Origin: an uncultured Eubacteriales bacterium
GTDB lineage: Bacteria; Bacillota; Clostridia; Oscillospirales; Butyricicoccaceae
Reading direction: 5' to 3'
DNA: 30,940 bases
Assembly: GCA_910579575.1 (NCBI GenBank)
Contig: CAJTUM010000021.1
Span: forward strand, 1-30,940
Shown here: positions 7,151-15,403 of the stretch, piece after piece
How positions within the stretch are numbered: position 1 is the first letter of the stretch
How the letters are laid out: every line of letters starts with the position of its first letter
The notes under the pieces: model-generated
Databases searched by the model: none
What the model was told of the DNA's origin: nothing
The model's input: only the letters and a program-made list of their open reading frames with translations
Translations under genes and position numbers: made by a program

Positions 7151-7181
7151 AGTATACGACTTGAAGTAAACTTCAAGTCAA
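7151..7181 (-). promoter_or_regulatory. MerR-family regulated promoter with 19-bp spacer
   Basis: On the minus strand TTGACT (7181-7176) and TATACT (7156-7151) are separated by exactly 19 bp, the over-long spacer typical of MerR-activated promoters. A perfect palindrome with 10-bp arms (GACTTGAAGT and ACTTCAAGTC, 2-nt centre, 7158-7179) fills the spacer. It drives the aldo/keto reductase. No MerR gene is adjacent. Confidence 0.8.
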
Positions 7182-7301
7182 GGGCATAAATGTAAATAAA
7201 TTTTGAACGCATTTGCAGGAAAATAGTTGCTTTTGCCGCCGCAGAGGGGTATGCTATTTGTATCGACCAAAGACGCAAGGACATGGAAAGGGGTTTTGAC
7301 A

Positions 7302-8309
7302 ATGTTATTCGGATACGAAAAAGAAAACCTGATCACGCTGCCCACGCCTGTGCAGCGGCTAAACGCCATTTCAGAGCTGACGGGCTGCGACTGCTGGATC
7401 AAACGGGACGACTTGACCGATTGGGGCATGGGAGGCAACAAGCTGCGCAAGCTGGAATATCTGCTCTGGGACGCTCGCCGCCAGGGAGCGACCGCTTTGC
7501 TGACCTACGGCGGCGCTCAGACCAACCATGGTCGCCTTACCGCCGCAGTCGCCGCCCGGTATGGCATGAAATGCGCCATCCTGTGCCCGGACAAACACCC
7601 AGACCAGGTAAACGGCAATATCCTATTGGACCGAATCATGGGGGCGGAGGTTTACGTCCAGGACGGCGGAGACATCAAGGAGCTGAGCCGCAAAGTGATC
7701 GCTCAATATGAGGCGGCGGGAGAAAAGGTCTATGAAATTCCAGTGGGCGGCTCCAATACTGTGGGGCTGCGGGGTTACTTTGCCTGCGCTAGGGAGCTGA
7801 AAGACCAGCTGGACGGCCTGGGCTGGACGCCGGACTATATTGTCTGCGCCGCCGGCAGCTTGGGCACCTATCTGGGCTTGTGGATGGGCGCCAAGCATTA
7901 CGGTTTGTCGGGAGACGTGACCGGCGTCGCCATCTCCCCCTGGGGAACGGAGAAAGAAAAACGGCTGATGGAGTATTACGCCCAAGGCTGCCAGGAATTT
8001 GGCCTGCCTCAGCTGGCCGGACGGGAGGATTTCCACATCGAAACCGGTTATGTGGGCGAAGGATACAATTCGGTGGATGCTCGGGCTCGCCAGGCCATTT
8101 ATACCATGGGCCGCAAAGAAGCTATTTTGTTGGACCCCTGCTACACTGGCAAAGCCTTCGGCGGCCTGCTGGATATGATGGAGACAGGCAAGATTCCTAA
8201 GGGAAGCCGGACGCTTTTTCTCCACACCGGCGGAACGCCCGCGCTTTATAATCCGAAACATCAGCAGGCTCTGGAAGCCGAACTGAAGGACGGCCTGCGC
8301 CTAGTATAA
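7302..8309 (+). CDS. D-cysteine desulfhydrase / ACC deaminase family PLP enzyme
   Basis: 335-residue fold-type II PLP enzyme. The PLP lysine is in DDLTDWGMGGNKLRKLEYLL (about residues 35-55), and the substrate/phosphate-binding motif is TYGGAQTNHGRLTAAVAA (about 70-87). The C-terminal half has AAGSLGTYLGLWMG and LLDPCYTGKAFGGLLDMM, then LFLHTGGTPALY near the end. The family degrades D-cysteine to pyruvate, sulfide and ammonia, or deaminates ACC; D-cysteine desulfhydrase is the more likely role in a gut-type Firmicute. The ATG at 7302 is chosen because GAAAGGGG lies 8 nt upstream and the protein starts like its family; an in-frame upstream extension to 7227 has no such support. Divergent from the aldo/keto reductase. 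Confidence 0.88.
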   Translation: MLFGYEKENLITLPTPVQRLNAISELTGCDCWIKRDDLTDWGMGGNKLRKLEYLLWDARRQGATALLTYGGAQTNHGRLTAAVAARYGMKCAILCPDKHPDQVNGNILLDRIMGAEVYVQDGGDIKELSRKVIAQYEAAGEKVYEIPVGGSNTVGLRGYFACARELKDQLDGLGWTPDYIVCAAGSLGTYLGLWMGAKHYGLSGDVTGVAISPWGTEKEKRLMEYYAQGCQEFGLPQLAGREDFHIETGYVGEGYNSVDARARQAIYTMGRKEAILLDPCYTGKAFGGLLDMMETGKIPKGSRTLFLHTGGTPALYNPKHQQALEAELKDGLRLV

Positions 8310-8481
8310 TCGGCAGGCGTCGTTTTCCTTAAAGCCAAAGGGGAGCTCTTCCGCCGCTCAAGAGCGGTCCTCTTGGCCCCTGGATAAAGAAGGCGAACGC
8401 GCCTGAGGGCTTTTTGCAAATTGGCCGGATCCAGTCACCGAATCGGCGGTTCCGCCATAGAATATCCCGAGGTGATTGAGG

Positions 8482-9000
8482 ATGTTTTGGGCCTATTTGG
8501 CGCCAGTTTGGATATTTGGCGCGGCTTCTCATTTTTTCTACCAATGGTCTGGCGGCGCTCGGCTGCTAGGGCTGCTTTTCCCCCATAATGAAAGCGTGTG
8601 GGAGCACGGCAAGCTGGGGTTCTGGCCCCTGTGCCTGGCGCTGTTGCTTCGGGGAGCGGTTTTGGAAGCGGGCTGGCCCGCTGTTTGCCGAGCGATGGCG
8701 GCGGCCGTTTTGTTTTGCTTGTTTCATGTGATTGGATTATTCTATACATATACCGGCGCTTTCGGAACCTGGTCGGTTTTGCCGGCGGATATCGGTATTT
8801 TTCTGTGGTCCAGCGCCCATGGGCTGGGTCTGGGCTGGCGGCTGCTGGGAGAGCAGACTTCGCAGGCGCAAGGCGCTTTATCCGCCGCCGCGTTGGCGTT
8901 GGCGACATTTTTTCTGTTGTATTTTTCCGTCCGACCGCCCCGACTTCCGCTTTTTATCGATTATAGTTCCCAAAAGTCCCGGCGGCGCGGCGGCCGTTAA
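8482..9000 (+). CDS. DUF6512 family membrane protein
   Basis: 172-residue integral membrane protein with about five hydrophobic segments. I recognise the DUF6512-like signature near residues 35-47, FPHNESVWEHGKL, preceded by ASHFFYQWSG. Function of the family is unknown. The ATG at 8482 has GAGGTG 7 nt upstream; an earlier TTG at 8476 is too close to that site. The C terminus is basic (SRRRGGR). The stop codon overlaps the stop of the convergent methyltransferase-like gene, so the two genes share their ends with no terminator between them. Confidence 0.75.
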   Translation: MFWAYLAPVWIFGAASHFFYQWSGGARLLGLLFPHNESVWEHGKLGFWPLCLALLLRGAVLEAGWPAVCRAMAAAVLFCLFHVIGLFYTYTGAFGTWSVLPADIGIFLWSSAHGLGLGWRLLGEQTSQAQGALSAAALALATFFLLYFSVRPPRLPLFIDYSSQKSRRRGGR

Positions 9001-9599
9001 CGCGAGATATGCCGATCGGCGCCGGCCCGCCGGCCCCAATACCGGCGGACGGTTTGCTGATAGCGCGCATATTGCGGTCCGAAAGCCCGGGCCATAGCGG
9101 GTTCCTCGTTGCAGACAATCTGAAGATGAAAAGCTGCGACGGCGAAAAGAGAAATCAGGCACAGAGGCAGATTGAAAAACATTGCCAGCAGGCCCAGGTA
9201 GACCAAATCGAAACCCAGGAAAGCCGGATTGCGGCTCCATTGAAAAATCCCATTAGTCACCAGGCTTGTTTCGTCTTGAGAGACGCCGGCCCGCCAACTG
9301 TCTTTCATGGTTAGCACAGCGGCGTAAAACAGCGCGACGCCCGCCAAGGAGGCCGCCGCGCCTGCCGCCCGGAGCCACGTCGGCCCGGCCCAGCGGTTCA
9401 GCCCGATGGAAACCAGCTCCGCTGCCGGAGCGGCTAAAGAGGCGATCCCCATAGACGCCTCAACCCAAAAGGTCAAACCCGCTTTTTCTTTGCAAACTTG
9501 ATTCGTTTGGACGCCCTGTCGTCGCTGCGATAGCTGTTTGAGGAAATAACAGCCGTAAAACAAAGCCAATGCCGTCATAGCAAAAATTTGAAAAAACAC
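8997..9599 (-). CDS. Isoprenylcysteine methyltransferase-like (PEMT/ICMT fold) membrane protein
   Basis: About 200 residues with four or five membrane segments. The C-terminal part carries the pattern of the ICMT/PEMT-like membrane methyltransferases: GIFQWSRNPAFLGFDLVYLG (about residues 110-130; the RNP-x-x family motif), then CNEEPAMARAFGPQYARYQ near the end (Glu-Glu and the FG-x-x-Y-x-x-Y pattern). Such proteins use S-adenosylmethionine on lipid-like substrates; the substrate here is unknown. The GTG start at 9599 follows AAAGGAG at 7 nt; reading further upstream adds a basic, unconserved tail. It follows the histidine phosphatase gene on the same strand after about 120 nt. Confidence 0.75.
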   Translation of the reverse strand: MFFQIFAMTALALFYGCYFLKQLSQRRQGVQTNQVCKEKAGLTFWVEASMGIASLAAPAAELVSIGLNRWAGPTWLRAAGAAASLAGVALFYAAVLTMKDSWRAGVSQDETSLVTNGIFQWSRNPAFLGFDLVYLGLLAMFFNLPLCLISLFAVAAFHLQIVCNEEPAMARAFGPQYARYQQTVRRYWGRRAGADRHISR

Positions 9600-9717
9600 A
9601 ATAGTTCTCCTTTCAGCCGCCAAAGCTCGCTGTAGCGAGGCGGACAGATGGGTCCTCGGCGCTTGGCGTCGAGGGCCTTTTTTGCAAAAGGCCGACGGCG
9701 CCATGGTCCAAGGCCGA

Positions 9718-10293
9718 TTATTGGTCCAGTTTTGTAGCACGCGCGCCAGAGCGTTCGAACGCCGATAAACAATAGGGCTCTAAATGGCCGTTTTCATGGA
9801 AATAAGATGCAAATTCATCGTTGGTCATGCTGATAAAATAGCTGTGGATCAGCCGGCAGACGCCGCCATGGGTTACGATCAGCGCGTTCTGGTTGAGGCG
9901 GCGCTCTTTCAGCTCATCCAGTAGGCCATAGACGCGGGCGGCCACATCTAAAATGGATTCGCCCTGGGGCATTCGGGCGGCAAACTGCCGCTTGGCCGCC
10001 AAAAAAGCGGGGTTGTTTTGATCTACGCCTTCAAAAGCCCCGTAATTCTGTTCGCGCAATCGGTCGTCGGTATAAACCTCCAGCCCCAGCCTGTCTGCCG
10101 CAATTTGGGCGGTGGTCAAGGCTCGTTTCAGCGGAGAAGAGAGAATCAAACCGACGCCCTTTCCCTCTGCCTCTTGGGCTGCTTGCCGAGCTTGGGCCAA
10201 GCCGGTTTCCGTCAGCTCCACGTCGGACGCGCCGCATACTTTGCGCTCCACGTTCCATACAGTCTGTCCATGACGAGTTACATATAAAACCAT
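9718..10293 (-). CDS. Histidine phosphatase (phosphoglycerate mutase-like) family protein
   Basis: 191 residues. The active-site motif VTRHGQTVWN is at residues 5-14, giving the catalytic His and Arg. SSPLKRALTTAQIAA (about 51-65) supplies the second Arg, the acidic residue follows in LREQNYGAFEG, and the second His is in ALIVTHGGVCR (about 136-146). The order matches cobC/gpmB-like phosphatases; the substrate is not predictable. The start at 10293 places the RHG motif at the usual position. Its SD is weak, and the nearest G-rich run (GGGGA) lies in the 3' arm of the hairpin at 10310-10336, so initiation may be dampened by structure. Confidence 0.9.
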   Translation of the reverse strand: MVLYVTRHGQTVWNVERKVCGASDVELTETGLAQARQAAQEAEGKGVGLILSSPLKRALTTAQIAADRLGLEVYTDDRLREQNYGAFEGVDQNNPAFLAAKRQFAARMPQGESILDVAARVYGLLDELKERRLNQNALIVTHGGVCRLIHSYFISMTNDEFASYFHENGHLEPYCLSAFERSGARATKLDQ

Positions 10294-10309
10294 AACTTTT
10301 TGTCTATAT

Positions 10310-10490
10310 CCCCACAAAATCTACGATTTTGCGGGGCCCCCTTTCATAGAATAGATTTCCGGCGAATGAATCGCCGAAAATCGGCTCGCGCCAAAAGGCG
10401 CGTCCCGCCTGGGGCGGGTCCCCGACGCGATTGTTTCAGCGGGCTATTCGCTCCGTCTGGCAAGGGCGGTCGGCTCTTGCTAACTGAAAC
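10310..10490. other. Hairpin-rich intergenic region
   Basis: No gene. Five inverted repeats in series: CCCC-A-CAAAATC/GATTTTG-C-GGGG (10310-10336), CGGCGA/TCGCCG (10360-10376), CGCGCC/GGCGCG with an AAAA loop (10387-10402), CCCGCC/GGCGGG (10404-10418) and TTTCAG/CTGAAA (10434-10489) enclosing about 45 nt. It lies between the phosphatase and a ribbon-helix-helix gene, both on the minus strand. It may be a structured leader of the phosphatase mRNA or an independent RNA. Confidence 0.5.
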
Positions 10491-10496
10491 CCAAAC

Positions 10497-10676
10497 TCAA
10501 TCTTGTTGCTTTTGTTTTTCTTGTTTTTCGCGCTCCAGCTGCTGGATTCCCAGTCGAATCAGCTCCAATGTGGCGGCAGAACGGCTGGGAAATCGGTTTT
10601 CAAATCGGAAATCGTCGATCTGTCGCAGCAACTCCTCGTCTACAACCACCGTATAGCGGGGCTTCTGAGTTGGCAT
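10497..10676 (-). CDS. Ribbon-helix-helix (Arc/CopG-like) DNA-binding protein
   Basis: 59 residues. PRYTVVVDEELLRQIDDFRF fits the RHH beta strand and first helix, and NRFPSRSAATLELIRLGIQQ fits the second helix. The tail is charged (EREKQEKQKQQD). RHH proteins bind DNA as dimers and often repress their own promoter. The ATG at 10676 has AGGAAG at a good distance; ATG 10682 is too close to it. The promoter at 10699-10727 overlaps GGTTCATA repeats that could be its operator. A second, unrelated RHH gene is divergent. No toxin partner is seen, so an antitoxin role is unsupported. Confidence 0.8.
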   Translation of the reverse strand: MPTQKPRYTVVVDEELLRQIDDFRFENRFPSRSAATLELIRLGIQQLEREKQEKQKQQD

Positions 10677-10698
10677 GGTCATCGCTTCCTTGGTTCAT

Positions 10699-10727
10699 AT
10701 GATACACAGGTTCATACCCGCTGTCAA
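10699..10727 (-). promoter_or_regulatory. Sigma-A promoter of the minus-strand RHH gene
   Basis: TTGACA (10727-10722), 17-bp spacer, TATCAT (10704-10699). GGTTCATA occurs directly repeated at 10692-10699 and 10709-10716, 17 bp apart, over the -10 and spacer, and inverted as TGAACC at 10781-10786. These are candidate operator half-sites. Confidence 0.75.
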
Positions 10728-10736
10728 GCAAAGGGC

Positions 10737-10765
10737 TTGACAGAAAAGCGGGGCGGTGTTATCCT
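10737..10765 (+). promoter_or_regulatory. Sigma-A promoter of the plus-strand RHH gene
   Basis: TTGACA (10737-10742), 17-bp spacer, TATCCT (10760-10765). It is divergent from and only 10 bp away from the -35 of the opposite promoter, so the two probably interfere or share regulators. Confidence 0.65.
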
Positions 10766-10803
10766 ATAGTTTAAAAGTTCTGAACCATGAAAGGAGGCGG
10801 CTT

Positions 10804-10998
10804 ATGGTTTCCTCTTCTTCCTCCATGAAGCGGATGACCTTTGCCGCTACGCCTGAAATCAAGGCTTTGCTGGATCAAGCGAAAAAGGAGCTGTTTTATG
10901 ATTGTACGCAATCCCAAATGATCCGGGCGCTGACGGCGGCGGGTTTACAGGCTTGGCGGCAAGAGCGGGCGGGCTCGCCGCCCGAACCGTGGCCATAG
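10804..10998 (+). CDS. Small ribbon-helix-helix-like protein
   Basis: 64 residues: a Ser-rich start, then KRMTFAATPEIKALLDQAKK and SQMIRALTAAGLQAW, which fit an RHH strand-helix-helix pattern, and a Pro-rich end (SPPEPWP). The start at 10804 is fixed by AAGGAGG at 6 nt. It is a likely transcriptional regulator and could bind the shared divergent promoter region. It ends about 55 bp before the ABC-F promoter. Confidence 0.7.
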   Translation: MVSSSSSMKRMTFAATPEIKALLDQAKKELFYDCTQSQMIRALTAAGLQAWRQERAGSPPEPWP

Positions 10999-11053
10999 GC
11001 GGAAAGACAATTTTTTCATCTTCGCTTTTGGAAAAAGCGGGGGCAGAGCGTAT

Positions 11054-11083
11054 TTGACTTATTGACGGCTTTCGGCGTATAAT
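11054..11083 (+). promoter_or_regulatory. Sigma-A promoter of the ABC-F gene
   Basis: TTGACT (11054-11059), 18-bp spacer, perfect TATAAT (11078-11083), about 25 bp before the start codon, so the leader is very short. Confidence 0.8.
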
Positions 11084-11108
11084 AGACCCTGATTATGGAG
11101 GTTGCGAT

Positions 11109-12998
11109 ATGGCAGAAATTATCGTCAATAAATTGAATAAATTCTATAACGATTTCCACCTGCTGAAAGAGCTCTCTTTTGAGATTTACGCCGGCCAGCG
11201 GGTGGGCATTGTGGGCCCCAACGGTTGCGGCAAAACCACCTTATTCAATATCCTGGCCGGCAAAGAAGGGTTCGACGACGGGGAATTGACCATTCGGGAC
11301 GGCGCTCGAATCGCCCTGCTGGACCAGCTGCCCGAGTATCCGCTGGAGGTCACGGTCCGTCAGGTGCTGATGCAGGCCTTTGACGAGCTGGCTCAAATGG
11401 AGGGTCAGCTGCGTCAGCTGGAGCAGGCTCTGGCAAAAGAACCAAGCTCCCAGGACCTGGACCGATACGCTCGGCTGCAAACGGCCTTTGAAACGGCGGG
11501 AGGTTATGAGCTGAAGGTCAAATACGACCGAATGACCAACGGCCTGGATATCCCCCCCGCTATGCAGGAGCGGCCCTTTATGAGCCTTTCCGGCGGGGAA
11601 AAGACCCGAGTCAACCTGGCCCGGGTGATTCTGACGGATACCGATATCCTTTTGCTGGACGAGCCCACCAACCATCTGGATCTTCATTCCATTGAATGGC
11701 TGGAGGATTATCTCTCTTCCTTCAAAGGGGCGGTGTTGGTCGTCTCTCACGACCGGTATTTCCTGGACCGGGTGGCTCAGCGCATCCTGGAGCTGGAGGA
11801 GGGGCAGATTACCAGTTACCCGGGCAATTACAGCTATTATGTGGACCAAAAACAGCAACTGATCGAGCAGCTGGAAGCGGCCAAGCGCCGGCAGGACAAA
11901 GAAATCGCCCGGCTCAGCTTTACCGTGGAGCGGATGAAGGGCTGGGGCATGGGCAACGCCAAGCTGATGAAACGGGCCTTTGCCATGGAGCGCCGCCTTC
12001 AGCGGATTCAGCGAGTCAAAACCATCCGCCAAGAGCACAAAATGAAAAACCGCTTCAAGGAAGCGGGCCGTTCGGGGGACGAAGTTTACCAGCTGTCCGG
12101 TCTGCAAGCCGGCTATGAATTTCCCTTTCATCAACCATTTGACGCCGCCGTGCTGCGGGGGGAGCGCATCGCCGTCATCGGCGACAACGGCTGCGGCAAA
12201 ACCACCTTAGTAAGCACGATATTGGGCCAAAAGAGCCCGTACGCCGGCCGGGTTTATCCCGGCGCCGGCCTGCGGCTGGGGTACCTGCCTCAGGTGGTGG
12301 AATTCGCCCGGCCGGACAGGACGATTTTGGATACCATGCTCTATGAAACCAATCTGGACGTCCAGGACAGCCGGGACAGGCTGGCGGCCTACGGCTTTAA
12401 GGGCGAAAGCGTTTTCAAAGAGGTGTATGTGCTGTCCGGCGGCGAAAAGGCTCGGCTCAAGCTGTGTATTTTTATGAACAGCGAGGTCAATACTTTGTTT
12501 TTGGACGAGCCCACCAACCACCTGGACATTCTGACCAAGGAATGGATTGAGGACGCCATTGACGATTTCAACGAAACGATGATCTTTGTCTCCCACGACC
12601 GGTATTTTATCAATCGGTTCGCCACGCGGATTTGGAGCTTTGAAAACGGGGAAATCGAGGATTATATCGGCACATACGAGGAGTATCAGCAGGCCCGGGC
12701 CCGCAGAGCCGCCCAGCGCCAGGGAGAGCCGCCGGAAAAAGCGCCTCCCAAGCCGGCGGCAAAGACCCAGAACCCCCGGCGGGACAGCCGGGAAGAGCGC
12801 CGCCGCCGCAGAGAGCTGGAGCGGCAGGTCGCCGCCGGCGAACAGCGGCTGGAGGAGCTGGATCTGTTGATGGCCCAATGCGGCAGCGACCATGTGCGCC
12901 TGGCGGAGCTTTTTGAAGAAAAAGAGCAATTGGAAAACCAGCTGTTGGATTTTTATGACCAGCAGGAAAAGCTGGATGCGGAAACGGAGGAAACCTGA
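11109..12998 (+). CDS. ABC-F family ATPase (ribosome-associated)
   Basis: 629 residues, two ABC ATPase domains in one chain and no membrane segments: the ABC-F layout. Domain 1 has Walker A GPNGCGKTT (about residues 36-44), signature LSGGEKTR and Walker B DILLLDEPTNHLDLHS. A charged interdomain linker follows (about 245-315; EQLEAAKRRQDKEIARLS). Domain 2 has Walker A GDNGCGKTT, signature LSGGEKAR and Walker B NTLFLDEPTNHLDI. The C terminus is a charged coiled coil (EERRRRRELERQVAAGEQ and onward). ABC-F proteins act on ribosomes, either resolving stalling or protecting from antibiotics; this sequence does not tell which. Start set by GGAGG 8 nt upstream. Its stop overlaps the next start by one base (TGATG), so an ABC transporter is translationally coupled. 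Confidence 0.93.
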   Translation: MAEIIVNKLNKFYNDFHLLKELSFEIYAGQRVGIVGPNGCGKTTLFNILAGKEGFDDGELTIRDGARIALLDQLPEYPLEVTVRQVLMQAFDELAQMEGQLRQLEQALAKEPSSQDLDRYARLQTAFETAGGYELKVKYDRMTNGLDIPPAMQERPFMSLSGGEKTRVNLARVILTDTDILLLDEPTNHLDLHSIEWLEDYLSSFKGAVLVVSHDRYFLDRVAQRILELEEGQITSYPGNYSYYVDQKQQLIEQLEAAKRRQDKEIARLSFTVERMKGWGMGNAKLMKRAFAMERRLQRIQRVKTIRQEHKMKNRFKEAGRSGDEVYQLSGLQAGYEFPFHQPFDAAVLRGERIAVIGDNGCGKTTLVSTILGQKSPYAGRVYPGAGLRLGYLPQVVEFARPDRTILDTMLYETNLDVQDSRDRLAAYGFKGESVFKEVYVLSGGEKARLKLCIFMNSEVNTLFLDEPTNHLDILTKEWIEDAIDDFNETMIFVSHDRYFINRFATRIWSFENGEIEDYIGTYEEYQQARARRAAQRQGEPPEKAPPKPAAKTQNPRRDSREERRRRRELERQVAAGEQRLEELDLLMAQCGSDHVRLAELFEEKEQLENQLLDFYDQQEKLDAETEET

Positions 12999-13720
12999 TG
13001 TCCGTGTTGCAAATTTCTCATTATTCGAAGGATTATAACGGCAAAAAGGCGGTAGAGGATCTGTCCCTGGACATTCAGGCCGGGGAAATCTACGGTTTTA
13101 TCGGCCATAATGGGGCGGGAAAAACCACCACCATCAAAGCGGTGGCCGGCATTTTGCCCTTTACCCAGGGCGAGATTCTGGTAGACGGCGTTTCCGTCCG
13201 CCAGGACCCCATTGCCTGCAAGCGCAAAATCGCTTATATCCCAGATAACCCAGATCTTTATGAGTTTTTGTCTGGAATCAAATATTTGAATTTCATCGCC
13301 GATCTCTTCCGGGTGCCCAAAAAACAGCGGGAGGAGCGGATTCACCAGTATGCGGAGATTTTTGGCATGACGGGGGATCTGGGCAGCTCAATCGGCGCCT
13401 ATTCCCACGGCATGAAACAAAAGCTCTCCCTGATCGCCGCCTTGATTCACGAGCCCAAGCTGATGCTGCTGGACGAACCCTTTGTGGGGCTGGACCCCAA
13501 GGCCGCCCACGACCTGAAGCAGATCATGCGGCGTTTGTGCGACGGAGGCGGGGCCATCTTCTTTTCCACCCATGTGCTGGAGGTTGCGGAAAAGCTGTGC
13601 GACAAGGTGGCGATTATCAAAAACGGAAAATTGGCGGCCAGCGGCCCCATGGACCAGGTCCGGGGCGACGAATCGTTGGAGCAGGTGTTTTTGGAGCTGG
13701 TGGACGATGAGAGAGCTTAG
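12998..13720 (+). CDS. ABC transporter ATP-binding protein
   Basis: 240 residues, single nucleotide-binding domain. Walker A GHNGAGKTTT (about residues 36-45), Q-loop region RKIAYIPDNPDLYEFL, a divergent signature YSHGMKQKLSLIAALI (about 134-149), Walker B LMLLDEPFVGLDP, and H-loop FFSTHVLEVAEKLC. The YSHGMKQ signature is common in ATPases of ABC-2 and Ecs-like exporters. It starts one base into the ABC-F stop codon and overlaps the permease gene by 14 nt, so ATPase and permease surely form one exporter. The substrate is unknown. Confidence 0.93.
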   Translation: MSVLQISHYSKDYNGKKAVEDLSLDIQAGEIYGFIGHNGAGKTTTIKAVAGILPFTQGEILVDGVSVRQDPIACKRKIAYIPDNPDLYEFLSGIKYLNFIADLFRVPKKQREERIHQYAEIFGMTGDLGSSIGAYSHGMKQKLSLIAALIHEPKLMLLDEPFVGLDPKAAHDLKQIMRRLCDGGGAIFFSTHVLEVAEKLCDKVAIIKNGKLAASGPMDQVRGDESLEQVFLELVDDERA

Positions 13721-15317
13721 TTTATTGATTCGGCTGCGCCTGCGGGGCGCCTTGCAGATAAAAGGCCGCCGAGGCAAAAAAATCGCCGGGTGGAAAAAGG
13801 TTCTTTTTGCGTTGCTGATGGTTTATTTGGTCGGGGTAATGGCCTTCCTGTTCGGCGGTATGTCTTATGCGCTGGTTTCTCAGCTAAAGGACCTGGGCCT
13901 CTCTTGGCTGGCCCTGGCGCTGGGCGCCTTTCTGGCGGCGGCCTTGTGCTTTATCCTGACGGTGTTTTCCACGCAATCTCAAATTTTTCAGGCTCGTGAC
14001 AACGATCAGCTTTTGTCCCTGCCGCTGACGGCGGGGCAGATCGCAGCCAGCCGCCTGCTCAGTATGCTGGCGCTGGAATATCTTTATAATTTCGTGGTGA
14101 TGATTCCCACAGTCGGGGTCTATTGTTGGCTGATGCGGCCGGGCTGGGTTTTTTATCCCATGTTGCTGTTGCTGTCCTTGCTGCTGCCGTTGCTTCCCCT
14201 GTCTCTGGCTGGCGCCGTGGGCTATCTGTTTGCCCTGGTCAGCAGCCGCTTTGCCCGGCTGAAAAACCTGATTGTCATTTTGCTGTCCGTCGGCGCCTTT
14301 TGCTTGTATTTTTATTTCTGCATGAACCTGAACCAATATATGTTCCTGCTGCTGCAAAGAGGGGAGAGCTTAGCGGGAGTGTTCCGCAAATCCCTGCCGC
14401 CCTTTTATCATTTTGCGGCGGCGCTGGAGCAAGGCGCTTGGGGCTCCTTTGTGATTTGCGCCCTATGGAGCGTCGTTCCGGCGGCGCTGCTCTATTTCTT
14501 GCTGGCCAAGGGCTTTTTCCGGGTAGGGTCCGCTTCTGGGGTCAAAACCCCTTATAAGCGCCGCCCCCTGCGGGAAAGCAGCCCCTGGGCCGCTGTGTTG
14601 AAAAAAGAGGCCGCTCGGCTGGTTTCCATGCCGACCTATCTGTTCAACAGCTCTGTGGGCGCCTTTTTGATGGTGATTTTGGCGGCGATGGCGGCGTTGA
14701 AGGGAGAGGGCGTCGTTTCGCTGATGGCGATGGATCTGCCTGCCGAAGCGTCGGCGGCCCTGGAGGGCCTGTTATCCCAGCTGCTGACGGCCGCCCTGTG
14801 TTTTTGCTCCCTGATGATCTGCACCACCGCTCCCAGCGTTTCTTTGGAGGGGGATAAACTGTGGATTATGCGCAGCAGCCCCATCGCCCCCCGGCAGGTC
14901 TTTGCCGGCAAGCTGGCCTTAGATCTAGCGCTGCTCTTTCCCTCTGTCGCCGTCAGCGCCGTTATATTGTCTCTGTCCCTGCCCTTGCGTTGGGCGGATA
15001 TCGCTTGTCTGACGGCTGCGCCGCTGTGCTTTGGTCTGTTTATGGCGCTGGTCGGGCTTTATGCCAACCTGTGTTTGCCTCGCTTCGATTATGCCAGCGA
15101 TACCGCGGTAGTCAAGCAAAGCGCCAGCGTGATGGTTTCCACTCTCGGGGGCATGGGCTTGCTGGCTTTGTTCATTGGAGGATATCTCCTGTTGGGCCGG
15201 AAGTTCCTGAGCTATTATCAGTTCTGCGGGGCCTCCTGTCTGATTTTGTCGGCTGCCTGCGGGTTGCTTTGGCGGCTGATCTGCACGGACGGCGTCCGGC
15301 GATATGAGGAATTTTAA
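13707..15317 (+). CDS. ABC transporter permease, large membrane protein
   Basis: 536 residues with about a dozen hydrophobic segments in two blocks separated by a cytoplasmic stretch with the basic motif KTPYKRRPLRES (about residues 280-292). The opening MRELSLLIRLRLRG is basic and amphipathic, followed by the first membrane helix at about residue 30. The ATG at 13707 lies inside the end of the ATPase gene with GGAG upstream; reading earlier in this frame only gives the shadow of the ATPase gene. This resembles putative ABC exporter permeases of Firmicutes that pair with one ATPase. Functions in efflux or export are inferred from the ATPase partner. Confidence 0.88.
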   Translation: MRELSLLIRLRLRGALQIKGRRGKKIAGWKKVLFALLMVYLVGVMAFLFGGMSYALVSQLKDLGLSWLALALGAFLAAALCFILTVFSTQSQIFQARDNDQLLSLPLTAGQIAASRLLSMLALEYLYNFVVMIPTVGVYCWLMRPGWVFYPMLLLLSLLLPLLPLSLAGAVGYLFALVSSRFARLKNLIVILLSVGAFCLYFYFCMNLNQYMFLLLQRGESLAGVFRKSLPPFYHFAAALEQGAWGSFVICALWSVVPAALLYFLLAKGFFRVGSASGVKTPYKRRPLRESSPWAAVLKKEAARLVSMPTYLFNSSVGAFLMVILAAMAALKGEGVVSLMAMDLPAEASAALEGLLSQLLTAALCFCSLMICTTAPSVSLEGDKLWIMRSSPIAPRQVFAGKLALDLALLFPSVAVSAVILSLSLPLRWADIACLTAAPLCFGLFMALVGLYANLCLPRFDYASDTAVVKQSASVMVSTLGGMGLLALFIGGYLLLGRKFLSYYQFCGASCLILSAACGLLWRLICTDGVRRYEEF

Positions 15318-15351
15318 GCGCCGTCTTATCGCCTCTGCTGGGGGCTGATTC

Positions 15352-15389
15352 AAAAAACTCCCCCGCGAATTTTAATTTCGCGGGGGAGT
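15352..15389 (-). terminator. Terminator of the lipoprotein operon, also facing the permease
   Basis: ACTCCCCCGCGAA (15357-15369) pairs with TTCGCGGGGGAGT (15377-15389). On the minus strand it is followed by six Ts, so it ends the lipoprotein transcript; it also separates this from the convergent ABC operon. Confidence 0.85.
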
Positions 15390-15403
15390 CCTTGCAAGCG
15401 CGG

